Shown: positions 1 through 9,819, counted from the first letter of the stretch. The stretch is DNA of 58,683 bases from Euryarchaeota archaeon UBA552 (GCA_002499585.1 DAMH01000027.1:1-58683); one strand, 5' to 3'. Notes: generated by a model not told the origin, from the sequence alone. Program-made: numbers and translations.

Positions 1-860
1 CGATTGGACTTTCACCCCTATACCCAGCTCGTCCGAGCGATTTGCAGATCAGCAACGGTTCGTTCCTCCACCCAGCTTTCGCCGGGCTTCAAACTGGCCA
101 GGAATAGATCGATAGGCTTCAGGTCTCCCACCATTGACTTCGGGCGAGCACACCCCGTCCCTCGTCTTGCGACTGCGGACTTGTCGGTTTCCCTTCGGCT
201 TCGCGGATCAACCGCTTAACCTCGCCAATGATTAGAACTCCCAGGGGCATTATTCAAAACGCACGATATGACGCTGCTCATTTCTTCGCTTTCACGCCAT
301 ATCAGTCTGATCCCGACTGGTTTCAGGGTCTTTTCACATCCCGCTAAGGATACTTTTCAGCGTTCGCTCACGCTACTTATCCACTATCGGTCTCGAGTAG
401 TATTTAGGATTGGAAGTTCCTGCCTCCCATATTCACGCGCGATATCCGACGCACGCTACTCGGGGGTCCATCACATTGCCGTTTCGTTCACGTGTACGGG
501 ACTTTCACCCTCTATGGTGTGCCGTTCCAGGACGACTTCCACTTACACGATTTAGGCAGAGATGGCCCTCACCCCACATCCCACTCAGGTTTCCCTGAGC
601 GGTTCGGTTTGTCCTATTCCGTTTTCATTCGCCACTACTAACGGAATTTCTTTTGATTTCTTTTCCACCCCCTACTAAGATGCTTCAGTTCGGGGGGTTC
701 CCTTTCCTTGAGAGGAATGACATATTATGTCAGGAGGTCCCATTCGGCTATTCGCGGATCCAAGAGATTCATGCCTCTCCCCGCGACTTATCGCAGCTTG
801 TCACGACCTTCATCGGCTCTCGAGCCGAGCCATCCCCCAGTCGGGTTGTAGCATCAGGAT
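1..860 (-). rRNA. 23S ribosomal RNA, 5' part (runs off the window start)
   Basis: Read on the minus strand, this stretch has the conserved 5' domain of 23S rRNA. The reverse complement of about 790-838 gives GGGGGATGGCTCGGCT, followed by GATGAAGG and GCGATAAG blocks that align with the E. coli 23S start (GGTGGATGCC, GATGAAGGACGTG, CTGCGATAAGCG). At the other end, 1-60 matches the GGGGTGAAAGNCCAATC block near E. coli position 800. About the first 850 nucleotides (domain I and part of II) are therefore present. The mature 5' end is placed near 860 by counting back from the GGGGGATG block, with an error of perhaps 20 bases. No 16S gene lies upstream (to the right): the next gene is an ion transporter. 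Open frames in this stretch are artefacts. Confidence 0.95.
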
Positions 861-1102
861 CAATTGTTGTACATTCGATTCCTCACCTTTGGTGAGTCCT
901 CTGGTGTCCAGGCTTCTCGATTCGTCGTTGGAATCCTAGGCTACACTGTCTCCCCGCAGGGCAGTATGGCCTCATCCACTTCCCCCTTCAGCATCACTGC
1001 AGGGGTGCACTAAAAGCAGCCCTGCGACTTGCCTTGGGTATATCAATTAGATGGATGCTCACTCCGCTTTTGTTCAATCAATAACGCCACACTAAGGCTC
1101 TA
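861..1102 (-). other. 23S rRNA leader / upstream region
   Basis: About 240 bases separate the 23S 5' end from the stop of the upstream transporter gene. No coding frame is convincing. A perfect 6-bp hairpin with a 3-base loop lies at 882-896 (CTCACC-TTT-GGTGAG). The stretch probably holds the rRNA promoter and the 5' arm of the pre-23S processing stem; the 3' arm lies outside the window. AT-rich spots that might be a TATA box lie around 1035-1050 and 1070-1085, but neither is decisive. Confidence 0.5.
882..896 (-). other. Short hairpin in the 23S leader
   Basis: A perfect inverted repeat CTCACC/GGTGAG with a TTT loop lies about 22-36 bases before the estimated mature 23S 5' end. It may be part of the processing-stem structure of pre-23S rRNA, but so short a hairpin can also arise by chance. 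Confidence 0.35.
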
Positions 1103-2758
1103 TCATTCAACTTCGGTATCATCTACAGAACCGGAGAACTTTCCATAGACGTATGGAGTTAGGGACAGAGATGCTATCATCATTGAGCCAATTATGATAG
1201 CCGGAGCCAGATTACCCAATGGATTCCAATTGACCTCCCAGTCTACGGCATACCTAACCACGACATAAATTGTGGAGGTTAGAAGAGTGAGTATCATGAT
1301 AGGAAAACCTGTTTTGAAGAACCTGTTGAAGGATATGTCGTTTCCTGATTCTTCTGCTAGACCGGCTGCAACCACATTCGCGGAGGCGCCTATTATTGTC
1401 CCATTCCCACCTAAGCATGCGCCTAGTGCCAACGCCCACGCTAATGGCCCTAGTGACAATCCTAGGTTGGGATCGCTTGCCAGTTCTATCACGACTGGAA
1501 CCATGGTGGCAGTGTATGGTATGTTGTCAATAAATGCCGAGGCTATGGCTGAAACCCATAACAACAACAGCACAGCGACCATCAGTCGATTATCAGGAGA
1601 GGCTTTTGAGATAGTGGTCGATATTCCGTCTGCGATGGAGTCGATTAGTCCCATATATTGCAGGCCTCCAATCATAATGAATAGACCCGAAAAGAAAATG
1701 ATAGTTGTCCACTCAACCGCGTCGAGATGTTCTTCTACGTGATGTGGAGAAGTCACAAGAAGCATCAATACAGCGCCTCCCAATGCAATAGTAGCCACAG
1801 TCAGTAGTGGATGGTGTAGGGCTGAATGGGCAAAGAAAGCAATTATGACTAGGGTAAGGATCGCTCCAGATTGTTTTAGTAATTTCATGTCTTTTATTCC
1901 ATATCTCAATCTCAATAGATCGACATTCCTGTGTCTGGCGCCCGACAGGCCTTTGGATTCAAGCTTTGCAAGCAGCCAAAAGGAAGGGGCGAATGCAATT
2001 ACTACTGCGGGCCCTACGTGGACGATGAAATCTAGGAACGTAATGCCCTGCCCAACTAGCATGGGATTTCCGGAGAGTGCCTGTTCTGAAAGCTGGGCGC
2101 CTATTATGATATTCGGTGGATCACCTATCTGAGTAGCAGCCCCTCCTATGTTGGAGAACATGACCTCAGCTATGATCAGCGGTACCGGTTCGAGGTCAAG
2201 GACCTTGGAGATTTGTATGGTCACTGGCACAATTAGCAATATTGTGGTAACATTGTCTAGAAATGCTGAGAATACTGCTGTGATCGTACAGAGAATGAAT
2301 GATAACCTCCATATCGATCCTCCGCTGAGTGCATAGGCTTGGACTGCTGCCCATTCAAACAGACCCGTTCTAGCTAGGACATGGACAATTACCATCATAC
2401 CTATCAAAAGGCCAAGAGTTTCCTCATCAATCCATGTAACTACAGTCCCTAGATCGGGGCCGTCACCGACAACATGCAGGGCCAATACCACGGCAATACC
2501 GCCAAGGGCAGCAGCGAGCGCCCTGTGAACAAATTCGAAAACTATGAGGGCATAAACGGCGATGAGTATGACAAACGCTGCTGGAGTAACCCAACCCGGC
2601 ATATTCGCAGGCGGTGACCATGGAGTTTCATCAGTGGAAACACCCGCTCCGGACACGATTGGAATGATCGCTATGAAAAGTAAGAGAATATACGGTAATC
2701 TGACAGATCTCGGCGTCCAATGGCCTCTGCGCATGGACTCCGCCGGGTTGAGGTCCAT
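1103..2758 (-). CDS. ArsB/NhaD-type ion transporter (IT superfamily)
   Basis: Polytopic membrane protein of 551 residues with about 11-12 hydrophobic segments. Two family signatures are clear: GGAATQIGDPPNIIIG in the first half and FIDNIPYTATMVPVV in the second, with EWTTIIFFSGLFIMIGGL between them. These mark the ion transporter superfamily (ArsB arsenite pump, NhaD Na+/H+ antiporter, P-protein). For a marine cell a NhaD-like Na+/H+ antiporter is the more natural guess, but the substrate cannot be read from the sequence. The ATG at 2758 is chosen because the only longer start is a TTG at 2779, and an AGG-rich stretch precedes the ATG. It follows the YhbY gene closely (23 bases), so co-transcription is likely. 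The 23S gene follows on the same strand. Confidence 0.85.
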   Translation of the reverse strand: MDLNPAESMRRGHWTPRSVRLPYILLLFIAIIPIVSGAGVSTDETPWSPPANMPGWVTPAAFVILIAVYALIVFEFVHRALAAALGGIAVVLALHVVGDGPDLGTVVTWIDEETLGLLIGMMVIVHVLARTGLFEWAAVQAYALSGGSIWRLSFILCTITAVFSAFLDNVTTILLIVPVTIQISKVLDLEPVPLIIAEVMFSNIGGAATQIGDPPNIIIGAQLSEQALSGNPMLVGQGITFLDFIVHVGPAVVIAFAPSFWLLAKLESKGLSGARHRNVDLLRLRYGIKDMKLLKQSGAILTLVIIAFFAHSALHHPLLTVATIALGGAVLMLLVTSPHHVEEHLDAVEWTTIIFFSGLFIMIGGLQYMGLIDSIADGISTTISKASPDNRLMVAVLLLLWVSAIASAFIDNIPYTATMVPVVIELASDPNLGLSLGPLAWALALGACLGGNGTIIGASANVVAAGLAEESGNDISFNRFFKTGFPIMILTLLTSTIYVVVRYAVDWEVNWNPLGNLAPAIIIGSMMIASLSLTPYVYGKFSGSVDDTEVE

Positions 2759-2781
2759 ATGAAGCCTACCTGTCCTCAATA

Positions 2782-3054
2782 TTAGGTACGCCAGAATACC
2801 GCAATATTTCCTCTGACGAACACCGACTTAGAATTCGTCTCTTGTTCGACTATCTTGACTAATCCTTTCTTACCATCCCTGTCCTTGGTTGTACCCTTGT
2901 TGAGCTTTAGTTTGATTATTTCTTTTGATTTCAATTGGTCGTTAATTTCCTCTATCAAAGAGTCCTTTAGTCCTTCTTTGCCAACTCTGACTGTGACCTT
3001 CAGGTCCGGTGATTTTGCCATATTTGTGATTCTTTTCGGGATTTTATCAGCCAT
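2782..3054 (-). CDS. YhbY/CRM-domain RNA-binding protein
   Basis: Small basic protein of 90 residues that is essentially one CRM (YhbY) domain. It shows the typical opening LKVTVRVGKEGLKDSLIEEI, then a lysine-rich strand and a second conserved half ending in KSVFVRGNIAVFWR. In bacteria YhbY associates with pre-50S ribosomal subunits; archaeal members probably also act in ribosome or RNA processing. The ATG at 3054 is chosen because a GAGG-containing purine-rich stretch precedes it and a longer start would overlap the Rpp21 gene. It lies 10 bases after Rpp21, an RNase P subunit, and the pairing supports an RNA-processing role. Confidence 0.85.
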   Translation of the reverse strand: MADKIPKRITNMAKSPDLKVTVRVGKEGLKDSLIEEINDQLKSKEIIKLKLNKGTTKDRDGKKGLVKIVEQETNSKSVFVRGNIAVFWRT

Positions 3055-3064
3055 CTTCCTCGCC

Positions 3065-3358
3065 TCAAAGATATCTGTGCGTCCTGTCACACCCAATACA
3101 AGTCACGGATAGTTTTCGTTTTCTGATCCGTGTCCTGGAATTCCCAGAATTCAAACTCACTCTACAGTTTCTGCAGAACCTCGTTCTGACAATAAAAGGC
3201 ATTCTTATTCGGTTTCTCCTAGCTACGTCGACAATCATCGAACCAGATTTTCCTTGTATTTCAGGGGAATTTGTTTTTCTCCATATGTCGGTCAATTTCT
3301 CAATTGCAGCATTAGCATTTGATTTCCGATTTCGCCGAGGATTTGACCGTGGTGCCAC
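3065..3358 (-). CDS. rnp4: RNase P protein subunit Rpp21/Rpr2 (component 4)
   Basis: Basic protein of 97 residues. The C-terminal half has a zinc ribbon with cysteines at about 62, 65, 87 and 90 (RFCRNC and TCIGC) and the preceding ARRNRIRMP stretch typical of archaeal Rpp21. The family binds the RNase P RNA together with Rpp29 and helps mature the 5' ends of tRNAs. The start is a GTG at 3358. It lies 6 bases after adenylate kinase and 10 before YhbY, so the three almost certainly share a transcript. The length fits archaeal members. Confidence 0.85.
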   Translation of the reverse strand: MAPRSNPRRNRKSNANAAIEKLTDIWRKTNSPEIQGKSGSMIVDVARRNRIRMPFIVRTRFCRNCRVSLNSGNSRTRIRKRKLSVTCIGCDRTHRYL

Positions 3359-3364
3359 TTGGTA

Positions 3365-4003
3365 TTACCCCCTGAAATTGTTGATTAACGATTGCTTCAC
3401 TAACTTCGACACGTCTTCCATCGAACCCGATCCATCGATTGGAACTAAAACTCCTCTTTCAGAGTAGTATTCGGCAAGTGGCGATGTCTGATCGTGGAAG
3501 GATTTTAACCGGTTCCTCACAGTATCTTCTGTATCATCTGACCTGTGGACCAATCTTGGTTTGATGGGATCAGGTGCTGGTCTGTGAACTACGTGATATA
3601 TTTCCCCCGTGTGTGGGTCTGTCCTCCTGCCCGTTATCCTGTTTACAATATCCTCGTCCGGTACAACAAGCGAAAGTACCATTGTGACATTGGTTAGGCC
3701 ATCGAGTTCAACTGCTTGGGCCAAGGTCCTCGGGAATCCGTCAAATAGTAACCCAGATTTGGCATCTTCTCTCAGTAGCCTCATTCGAATCAGATCTATG
3801 ATTATCTTATCTGGGACGAGCAAACCTTTCTCCATGTAATCATTGGCTTTGACGCCCACTTCAGTTTGAGACGCTACCGCCTCCCGGAGCATATCACCAG
3901 TCGATACCTGCGGTTTGCCTGTAATTTGACTTATCAGGCCGGATTGAGTGCCTTTCCCTGCCCCCGGAGGTCCGAACAAGACGATTGACTCACTTTTTCC
4001 CAT
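3365..4003 (-). CDS. adk: Adenylate kinase
   Basis: Interconverts ATP + AMP and 2 ADP. The 212-residue protein has the P-loop GPPGAGKGT at residues 11-19, the STGDMLR AMP-binding segment, the FDGFPRT motif and a long LID domain (GRRTDPHTGEIYH to RSDD). It is therefore the long form common in bacteria rather than the trimeric archaeal AdkA. No zinc-binding cysteines are present in the LID. The ATG at 4003 has a strong Shine-Dalgarno (AAGGAGAT) just upstream, which settles the start over the ATG at 4018. It lies 30 bases after the large subtilisin and 6 before Rpp21. Confidence 0.95.
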   Translation of the reverse strand: MGKSESIVLFGPPGAGKGTQSGLISQITGKPQVSTGDMLREAVASQTEVGVKANDYMEKGLLVPDKIIIDLIRMRLLREDAKSGLLFDGFPRTLAQAVELDGLTNVTMVLSLVVPDEDIVNRITGRRTDPHTGEIYHVVHRPAPDPIKPRLVHRSDDTEDTVRNRLKSFHDQTSPLAEYYSERGVLVPIDGSGSMEDVSKLVKQSLINNFRG

Positions 4004-4033
4004 TTGATCTCCTTCCATGGCTCACACGCTGGG

Positions 4034-7000
4034 TTAATCAGAATTTTCCTCATCTTCACTGACACCAGGAAGGGGCGGGAGATCTAATTTTGGTAGTGAA
4101 TCTCTCAGCACGGCATCAAGATCGTCGCTGTTTACTGCCGTGCTCAGAGTCTCATCAGCAGCCTCTGTTGTTATAGCCTCCATCCGTCTAGCTGATTCGT
4201 CACCTCTCATCAAGGCCGAAGTTTCGGGAATTTCGTCATCCTCGTCTCGACCATTTCCTGGATTATTCCTTTTCAGGACAATGACTCCTAGAGAAATAAT
4301 CGCTATGGCAGAAATGAAGATTAGAGGTATCACAATGGGTGGAAGGGAATTGAAGAATCCTGAATTTGAGGTCGGCAGAATGTCTACCTCGACATCCCAT
4401 GATGAATTGAGGGTGACACAGCCAACACCATCGGGTTTAACGGAGAGAGAAATTGTCCGCCTTCCTGGCTCTGATGAGGGGCTTGCCTCTATTCGAAACA
4501 CATGGTCCTGCATATCTCCGGCTTCTATTAGACCGATGTTATCATAATTCTCGGGGAGTATGAAGCTCGAGTTTTCTTTTGAGTAACTGATCCGTGGTTC
4601 AGATGGATGATTCCCCGTGTTGTACAGTTGGACGGTTGCCTGTGAGATTTTACCTGGCTCAACAGATATTTTCGATGGGACTTGAATTTCAAAACTGCAT
4701 GTTTCCAATACTGAAACTACAATTTCATTAGAAATAGATACCAAGACCTGTTCCTGTGCAGAGGGGTCCGTTGCCTCAAGGGTGATGATGACTTTCTCTC
4801 CTGTTTCACTCACGTCGTAGTTTTTTGGGACCTTAACGCTGAGGACGACCTCAAAGTTCTGATTTGGTTGAATTGACGTTGGCACAATTGATTGAAGCGC
4901 AGTTGACCATGATTCTTCAGAGGTAATAAATGACCATGATAGTCCCAATTCCATGTTACCAGTGTTGGACACTTTGATTGGTATATCAGTTGACTGACCT
5001 GATAGCGAATCAACTCTTTCCGGTGATTCCAAACTGATTTGTGGAGTGGGTTGTAGCACGAACCGGGAACTGTCTACGACGTCGACCTGTGTTCCTTCGC
5101 CGGTCCTAAAGGTAAGCAGGGCCTTGTCCCCTTTGGTCGCAGTGGGGGGAGCAACAACCGATACAGATATCACGATCGTACTTCCAGCTGCGGATAGTAC
5201 GTCAAAGGATGCGGAACCATCAAAAATCGGTATCTCAGTTGATTGCGAAGTTTCCGGGTTCAACACTGCTTGAACAGCCCACGTGGAGTCAGACAGACTT
5301 ACAGTAACACCCATGTTCATGTCCAGATTTCCTTGATTAGTAATCTCAAGAGTGGTTTCTACAGCCTGTAAATTTAACACGCGCCGATCTTCTGCAGCGG
5401 CCAAAGGAGGCAAGATATTACTATCTCCGTCTCGTATATTTGTCACAAAATCTCGACTCTCCTCGACTTGAAGGAATGCAGTCACAGTCTCACTGGTAGC
5501 AGTGCTTGTTGGCGAGGAAACTGTGCAGACTACCTCTTCGATGTACCCCGAACTGGGCTCACCCATGCTGGCAGGTGGAACGAGGATTTCGATTGGGATT
5601 GTCAGATACTCCAACCTAGCCAACTCCGGCAAGGCTACTGTACCAGAGACTATGGAATCTATTTTTGAGGTCCACCCGCTTTGTGATTGGCAGTTGACAA
5701 CGTATTCTGTTTCACCATTACCTGTATTCAAGACCGCCATATCAAAGGATGCGTAGTATCCGGGCCGCGCGCTAAAGTCATCGAGACCACTCGCCAATAT
5801 TTGCACGCCCTCCACTCTTGGGACCTCGACCAAGAAAGATCTGGAGTTCATGACTGTGGGGTTGTCTATGTCCTTGACGGTAATCCTCGTTGAAAATAGC
5901 CCAGGAACGGCATAGGAAGGAGTGCCTTCAGCTTGAGGGTCAGCGCTTTCATCCACCATGGATAGGGATACAGATACATTATCTCCGTGCTCCCCGGCAG
6001 CGGATAACGTGATGGGGCCTAGGTCTGATATTGCCCTCGTCCATTCATCTATTGGATTCTTCAAAGCACCGCTTTGCATAACTTGCTTTACTGGTGTGGA
6101 AAAAATCGATATGGTAACCTGAGAAGTCCCGATATTCCTTACTACCAAGTCAAAATTCACTATTGTACTATTGAATACATCCAGCGTCCGTCTAGATGCA
6201 TTTTCGTATTCATCTGGATGTGGTTCAGTGCCGTTGGAAAGCACTGGAATGACCTCGAGTCCTTGTTTAGAAATCAGAACCTCCATTTGCGCTATATTGT
6301 TGTCTGAGCCGGTTTCTTCATCATTTGACTCAATTATGTCGGAGGAAACATCCAGTCTGAGTTCCAGAATGTGGAATCCTACGGAGGAGAAAGCATGTTG
6401 AACAGACCAAGATTCAGTCTCACCGGCCCCCAATGGAGGCATGGAAGTCATCTGAATTGATTCTTGAGTTGTCAGGTCATACAATTCTACCGAATATGAG
6501 CCAGACTGGGTGTTACCTTCATTCCTCCATTTTGTCTGTATTAGCAGTTGTTCCCCCTCAAATATGACATCCCTGTTTATACTGATTGATTCCTCTGAGG
6601 TGGTTAGGTCCGTGTGTTGTATCCAACTCACATCCCCAGATACGACAAGTGAATACCCGTTTTGTTCGGTTCCAGCGACGTTTCGAACCTCAACTTTCCA
6701 AATTCCGATCTCAGGTTCTTGAATCTTGAATCGTTCGACGTTATTTACAGAATCTGAGGTGTTAGATGGTATGCTGTAGCCGTTTTGGAGTGAGTTACCG
6801 GAGTATATTACCCCCGACGGGCTTGTAATAACTAAATTGAGATTATTCACAAGTTTTGGTGAATTTTGTGGGGCATTGACAGACCCCTCATGATCAGTCC
6901 AAACCAGAGTCATGTCCAACGGGGCGCCATCAACATCAACGAGTTGGACCAAGCCGTCTCCTGTACCCAAATTCCTTCCGTAATCGATTATGACCTCAAG

Positions 7001-8722
7001 CTCTTGTCCGTCATGAGATGGTTTGATGCTCCGCATTATGTTTACTTCCCCCCAGCCTTCTCTAAGATTAGGGATGTCAGGTTGATCGAGGTCCGTTGCA
7101 CCGTTTATCATCATGGCCTTGAGCAGGGAGGAATCAGGCTCAGACAACCCGAATTCTTCATACAGATGTTCCCTTAAAATAACGACTGCGCCGCTTGCTA
7201 CTGCTGTGGCCATGGATGTACCTGTAGAGGCGAAATACAGGGGATTTCCCTCAGGGTCAGCCGCGTTGGAGCAAGTTTCGCCCGATATTAAGCCGGCTTC
7301 CTCGGCCCGGGTTGAGCATATCAAGACACCCGGTGCGACTAGGTCCGGCTTTATCCTTCCATCCAGGGTGCCTCCTGAATTGTTTGTGTAGTGTTGACCC
7401 GCGGCAGGGGAGTCTCCATTACCAGTCGTGGATGCGCCGATAGTCAACACATTCTTGGCAGTACCCGGTGGTGTGCTGGATGCGCTTTGAGCTTCACCCA
7501 GGTCTCCCGATGAAAAGAGGGGGAGGTACGAGGGTTGGTCGATCACAAATGAGTCTGCGGAGTGAGAATCAGTAGTGTATTCTCCGGGCTGGTTTACACT
7601 TCCCCAGGCGTTTGTATGAATTCTTGCTTGGTTTTGGAGAGAGTGGGAGAACATGCTGTACAAAGTCCCCCACCTTGCGAGTAAGCCGGAGCTATCGTAC
7701 TCGATTTGATAAAAATTGATTTGCGCTTCCGGGGCTATTCCCAAAGTCTGATTGTCGCCAGTTGCATTTCCCACAACGATACCTGTGACATGTGTGCCGT
7801 GGCCAGAGTTTGTATCAGCGGCTGAATTATCAGGTCCAAATTGATTGTAAACGGCACGAACGTTGTCGCTGAGTGACGGGTGATCTGAGTCGATTCCGGT
7901 GTCTGTTATCGATAAGATCTGGCCCTCACCGTCGTAATCCAATGGATTCGATATTCCAGTGGGGTCTAGCCCGATTATTGAGCGTGATGAAGCATCAAAG
8001 ATATTGTCCACCGGAGATTTAGAGATGTGCATAACTCGGTGGTCGGCCAGCATTCTCACAGTGGAGAGGTAACTGACAGAAGAAGCTCTGCAAAGGCGTC
8101 CATCGCACCAGATATCGGACTTCTCTGGGATTGAGTAATCATTCAGGATATTTTCAAGGTCCTTCGTTTCGGTTTGGTTGAGCCCCCGGATCAGATGAAA
8201 ATCAAGATTTTGGACCTCAACAGGATCGTCAAACACAAGGGAGTCCACTCTAAATGTTACTGGAAGAGGAGCTACCCACCTTATGGAGTTGTGACCGGCC
8301 AAAATTTCCATTGTCTGAAGTCCATTTATTCCAGGCTCAATCGTAAAAATAGCTGCATCCTCTGGGTAAAAATCTTGTAAAAATCCTCCAACCTCTTGAA
8401 TTGCCTCTATCATGATGGACATGTCAGAGGTAAGTGATTGTGCCAAAATCATACCGTTGAAGCCCTCATTTCCTTGGAGGCTTTTTTCATATGGAAAATG
8501 AATTGTGGGGTCGAAAGGACCGTTTGGTCCGTAAATTAACCCTGATGTAGCATCGATTGATGTTCTTATCAACACAGGTGATCCAGCCTCAATTGTAGCG
8601 ATGTCCTCTGCGGTGTATGTTCCAATGTCGGATTGCTGGGAGTATGACGAGGCGGTAGCCACGGTTTGGGACAGCAAAATGCAGCATAACAAGATTGATT
8701 GAGCCACAGAGGTTCGCGACAT
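4034..8722 (-). CDS. Large membrane-anchored subtilisin-like protease (S8)
   Basis: Exported serine protease of 1562 residues. It starts with a signal peptide (MSRTSVAQSILLCCILLSQT) and carries a propeptide-like region. The catalytic domain has Asp274 (SITDTGID), His308 (GHGTHVTG) and Ser503 (STGTSMAT). About 900 residues of beta-sandwich repeats follow, with the look of CARDB and NEW3-type domains (for example DLVVRNIGTSQVTISIF). A single transmembrane helix sits near the C-terminus (PIVIPLIFISAIAIISLGVIVL), then an acidic cytoplasmic tail. The protease should therefore sit outside the cell, tethered at its C-terminus. The ATG at 8722 is chosen because it opens the signal peptide and avoids overlapping GAPDH. 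The substrate is unknown; nutrient proteins or surface-protein maturation are both possible. Confidence 0.9.
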   Translation of the reverse strand: MSRTSVAQSILLCCILLSQTVATASSYSQQSDIGTYTAEDIATIEAGSPVLIRTSIDATSGLIYGPNGPFDPTIHFPYEKSLQGNEGFNGMILAQSLTSDMSIMIEAIQEVGGFLQDFYPEDAAIFTIEPGINGLQTMEILAGHNSIRWVAPLPVTFRVDSLVFDDPVEVQNLDFHLIRGLNQTETKDLENILNDYSIPEKSDIWCDGRLCRASSVSYLSTVRMLADHRVMHISKSPVDNIFDASSRSIIGLDPTGISNPLDYDGEGQILSITDTGIDSDHPSLSDNVRAVYNQFGPDNSAADTNSGHGTHVTGIVVGNATGDNQTLGIAPEAQINFYQIEYDSSGLLARWGTLYSMFSHSLQNQARIHTNAWGSVNQPGEYTTDSHSADSFVIDQPSYLPLFSSGDLGEAQSASSTPPGTAKNVLTIGASTTGNGDSPAAGQHYTNNSGGTLDGRIKPDLVAPGVLICSTRAEEAGLISGETCSNAADPEGNPLYFASTGTSMATAVASGAVVILREHLYEEFGLSEPDSSLLKAMMINGATDLDQPDIPNLREGWGEVNIMRSIKPSHDGQELEVIIDYGRNLGTGDGLVQLVDVDGAPLDMTLVWTDHEGSVNAPQNSPKLVNNLNLVITSPSGVIYSGNSLQNGYSIPSNTSDSVNNVERFKIQEPEIGIWKVEVRNVAGTEQNGYSLVVSGDVSWIQHTDLTTSEESISINRDVIFEGEQLLIQTKWRNEGNTQSGSYSVELYDLTTQESIQMTSMPPLGAGETESWSVQHAFSSVGFHILELRLDVSSDIIESNDEETGSDNNIAQMEVLISKQGLEVIPVLSNGTEPHPDEYENASRRTLDVFNSTIVNFDLVVRNIGTSQVTISIFSTPVKQVMQSGALKNPIDEWTRAISDLGPITLSAAGEHGDNVSVSLSMVDESADPQAEGTPSYAVPGLFSTRITVKDIDNPTVMNSRSFLVEVPRVEGVQILASGLDDFSARPGYYASFDMAVLNTGNGETEYVVNCQSQSGWTSKIDSIVSGTVALPELARLEYLTIPIEILVPPASMGEPSSGYIEEVVCTVSSPTSTATSETVTAFLQVEESRDFVTNIRDGDSNILPPLAAAEDRRVLNLQAVETTLEITNQGNLDMNMGVTVSLSDSTWAVQAVLNPETSQSTEIPIFDGSASFDVLSAAGSTIVISVSVVAPPTATKGDKALLTFRTGEGTQVDVVDSSRFVLQPTPQISLESPERVDSLSGQSTDIPIKVSNTGNMELGLSWSFITSEESWSTALQSIVPTSIQPNQNFEVVLSVKVPKNYDVSETGEKVIITLEATDPSAQEQVLVSISNEIVVSVLETCSFEIQVPSKISVEPGKISQATVQLYNTGNHPSEPRISYSKENSSFILPENYDNIGLIEAGDMQDHVFRIEASPSSEPGRRTISLSVKPDGVGCVTLNSSWDVEVDILPTSNSGFFNSLPPIVIPLIFISAIAIISLGVIVLKRNNPGNGRDEDDEIPETSALMRGDESARRMEAITTEAADETLSTAVNSDDLDAVLRDSLPKLDLPPLPGVSEDEENSD

Positions 8723-8781
8723 ACTACCCCTGCGGTCATAGTGGGACTTTTCACCCTTCACCAAAAATGGGCGTTTGAATT

Positions 8782-9819
8782 TCAGACCAATGAGTCCTTT
8801 ATTGACTGATCTGTAAGACGCACGGATGCCCTCCAATCGGTTTCCAAACTCAACAGAGCCCGTATGGCATCTATGTTTTCAGGGACGACATCACTCTCTT
8901 GGTGTATGGCTTGGAAGTACCTCAGAGTGTTTCCATCAACACTGACGCCATCCGTCCATACGAATATTTCATGCAAGTCTCCCCACGGACGGCCGATGTC
9001 TCTGGCCATTTCCATGACCTCCGCGGTGGATGGGATTTTATCCTCCTTGCCCGACATAGCAATAACCCTTGGAGTATTACCCCACAATTCCAGCACGGTA
9101 TTGGTGTCCAGACCATGTTCTTCTGGTAGTGTTACTGAAATTGAGTGGACATGCATAATAGTAGTGGGCACTGCTACTGCAAGACTGGTGATTTGTATGC
9201 CGTCTGCCACGGTCATCAAGTCTGGTCCATGGTGGCTGGGTACCTTGAGAACTGGCTTTATGGCGTTTACCGGGCCTCGTCCAGAATCCCCTGGGTCCGC
9301 AGCCCTCCTTATCATGGTGCACTCTACCTTCAACTCCCCGACAAGCTCTCTTAAAGGGACCAGAGTTCTCGCCAATCCCGTTGTGTTGCATGAAACTACA
9401 CGTGTTCCAGAAGCCCCTAGGTTCTCGCTGTGATTGGAGCAGGATGTGTAACTCATGCCAGTGAGATTGTGTTTTTCACCGCCTTGGAATATGTGTTTTA
9501 TACCCGCTTGTTGGTATTTTTCGTGATTTGAGGCGCCCAACTTACCGGGTGCGCAGTCAACTACGATGTCGGATTTCGATAATAGGTCACTTAGGCCGCC
9601 ATTTACACGATAACCCCCTGCCTCAAAAGAGGCTATGTCCGATTTGTCGTCACTAGTGCAGTACAACGGTAGACCCAGTCGTTCAGCTAGCGAGCAACCA
9701 TGGCTTGGTCCTGTTTTGGTGACACCTGAAACCACCATATCTGGCTGAGCCTGCACAGCCCTTGCCACTCGTTTCCCAATTGTCCCGAACCCGTTTATCG
9801 CCACTCTGACATCTGGCAT
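8782..9819 (-). CDS. gap: Glyceraldehyde-3-phosphate dehydrogenase, archaeal type II
   Basis: Phosphorylating GAPDH of glycolysis and gluconeogenesis. The 345-residue length is typical of the archaeal class. The Rossmann opening VAINGFGTIGKRVA is at the N-terminus and the catalytic Cys is at about residue 144 in SCNTTGLARTL, the archaeal form of the active-site motif. The domain order is complete. It is the first gene of a minus-strand series and lies 59 bases before the large subtilisin, a functionally unrelated neighbour. It diverges from the GXGXG gene across 113 bases that must hold both promoters. Confidence 0.95.
   Translation of the reverse strand: MPDVRVAINGFGTIGKRVARAVQAQPDMVVSGVTKTGPSHGCSLAERLGLPLYCTSDDKSDIASFEAGGYRVNGGLSDLLSKSDIVVDCAPGKLGASNHEKYQQAGIKHIFQGGEKHNLTGMSYTSCSNHSENLGASGTRVVSCNTTGLARTLVPLRELVGELKVECTMIRRAADPGDSGRGPVNAIKPVLKVPSHHGPDLMTVADGIQITSLAVAVPTTIMHVHSISVTLPEEHGLDTNTVLELWGNTPRVIAMSGKEDKIPSTAEVMEMARDIGRPWGDLHEIFVWTDGVSVDGNTLRYFQAIHQESDVVPENIDAIRALLSLETDWRASVRLTDQSIKDSLV

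Noticed and set aside
4..939. Several open frames on the plus strand (60-95 residues) at the window start
   Set aside because: They lie antisense to conserved 23S rRNA blocks and show no protein-like features.
1272..1742. A 156-residue plus-strand frame at the transporter gene
   Set aside because: Antisense to the transporter, which has clear family motifs over this part.
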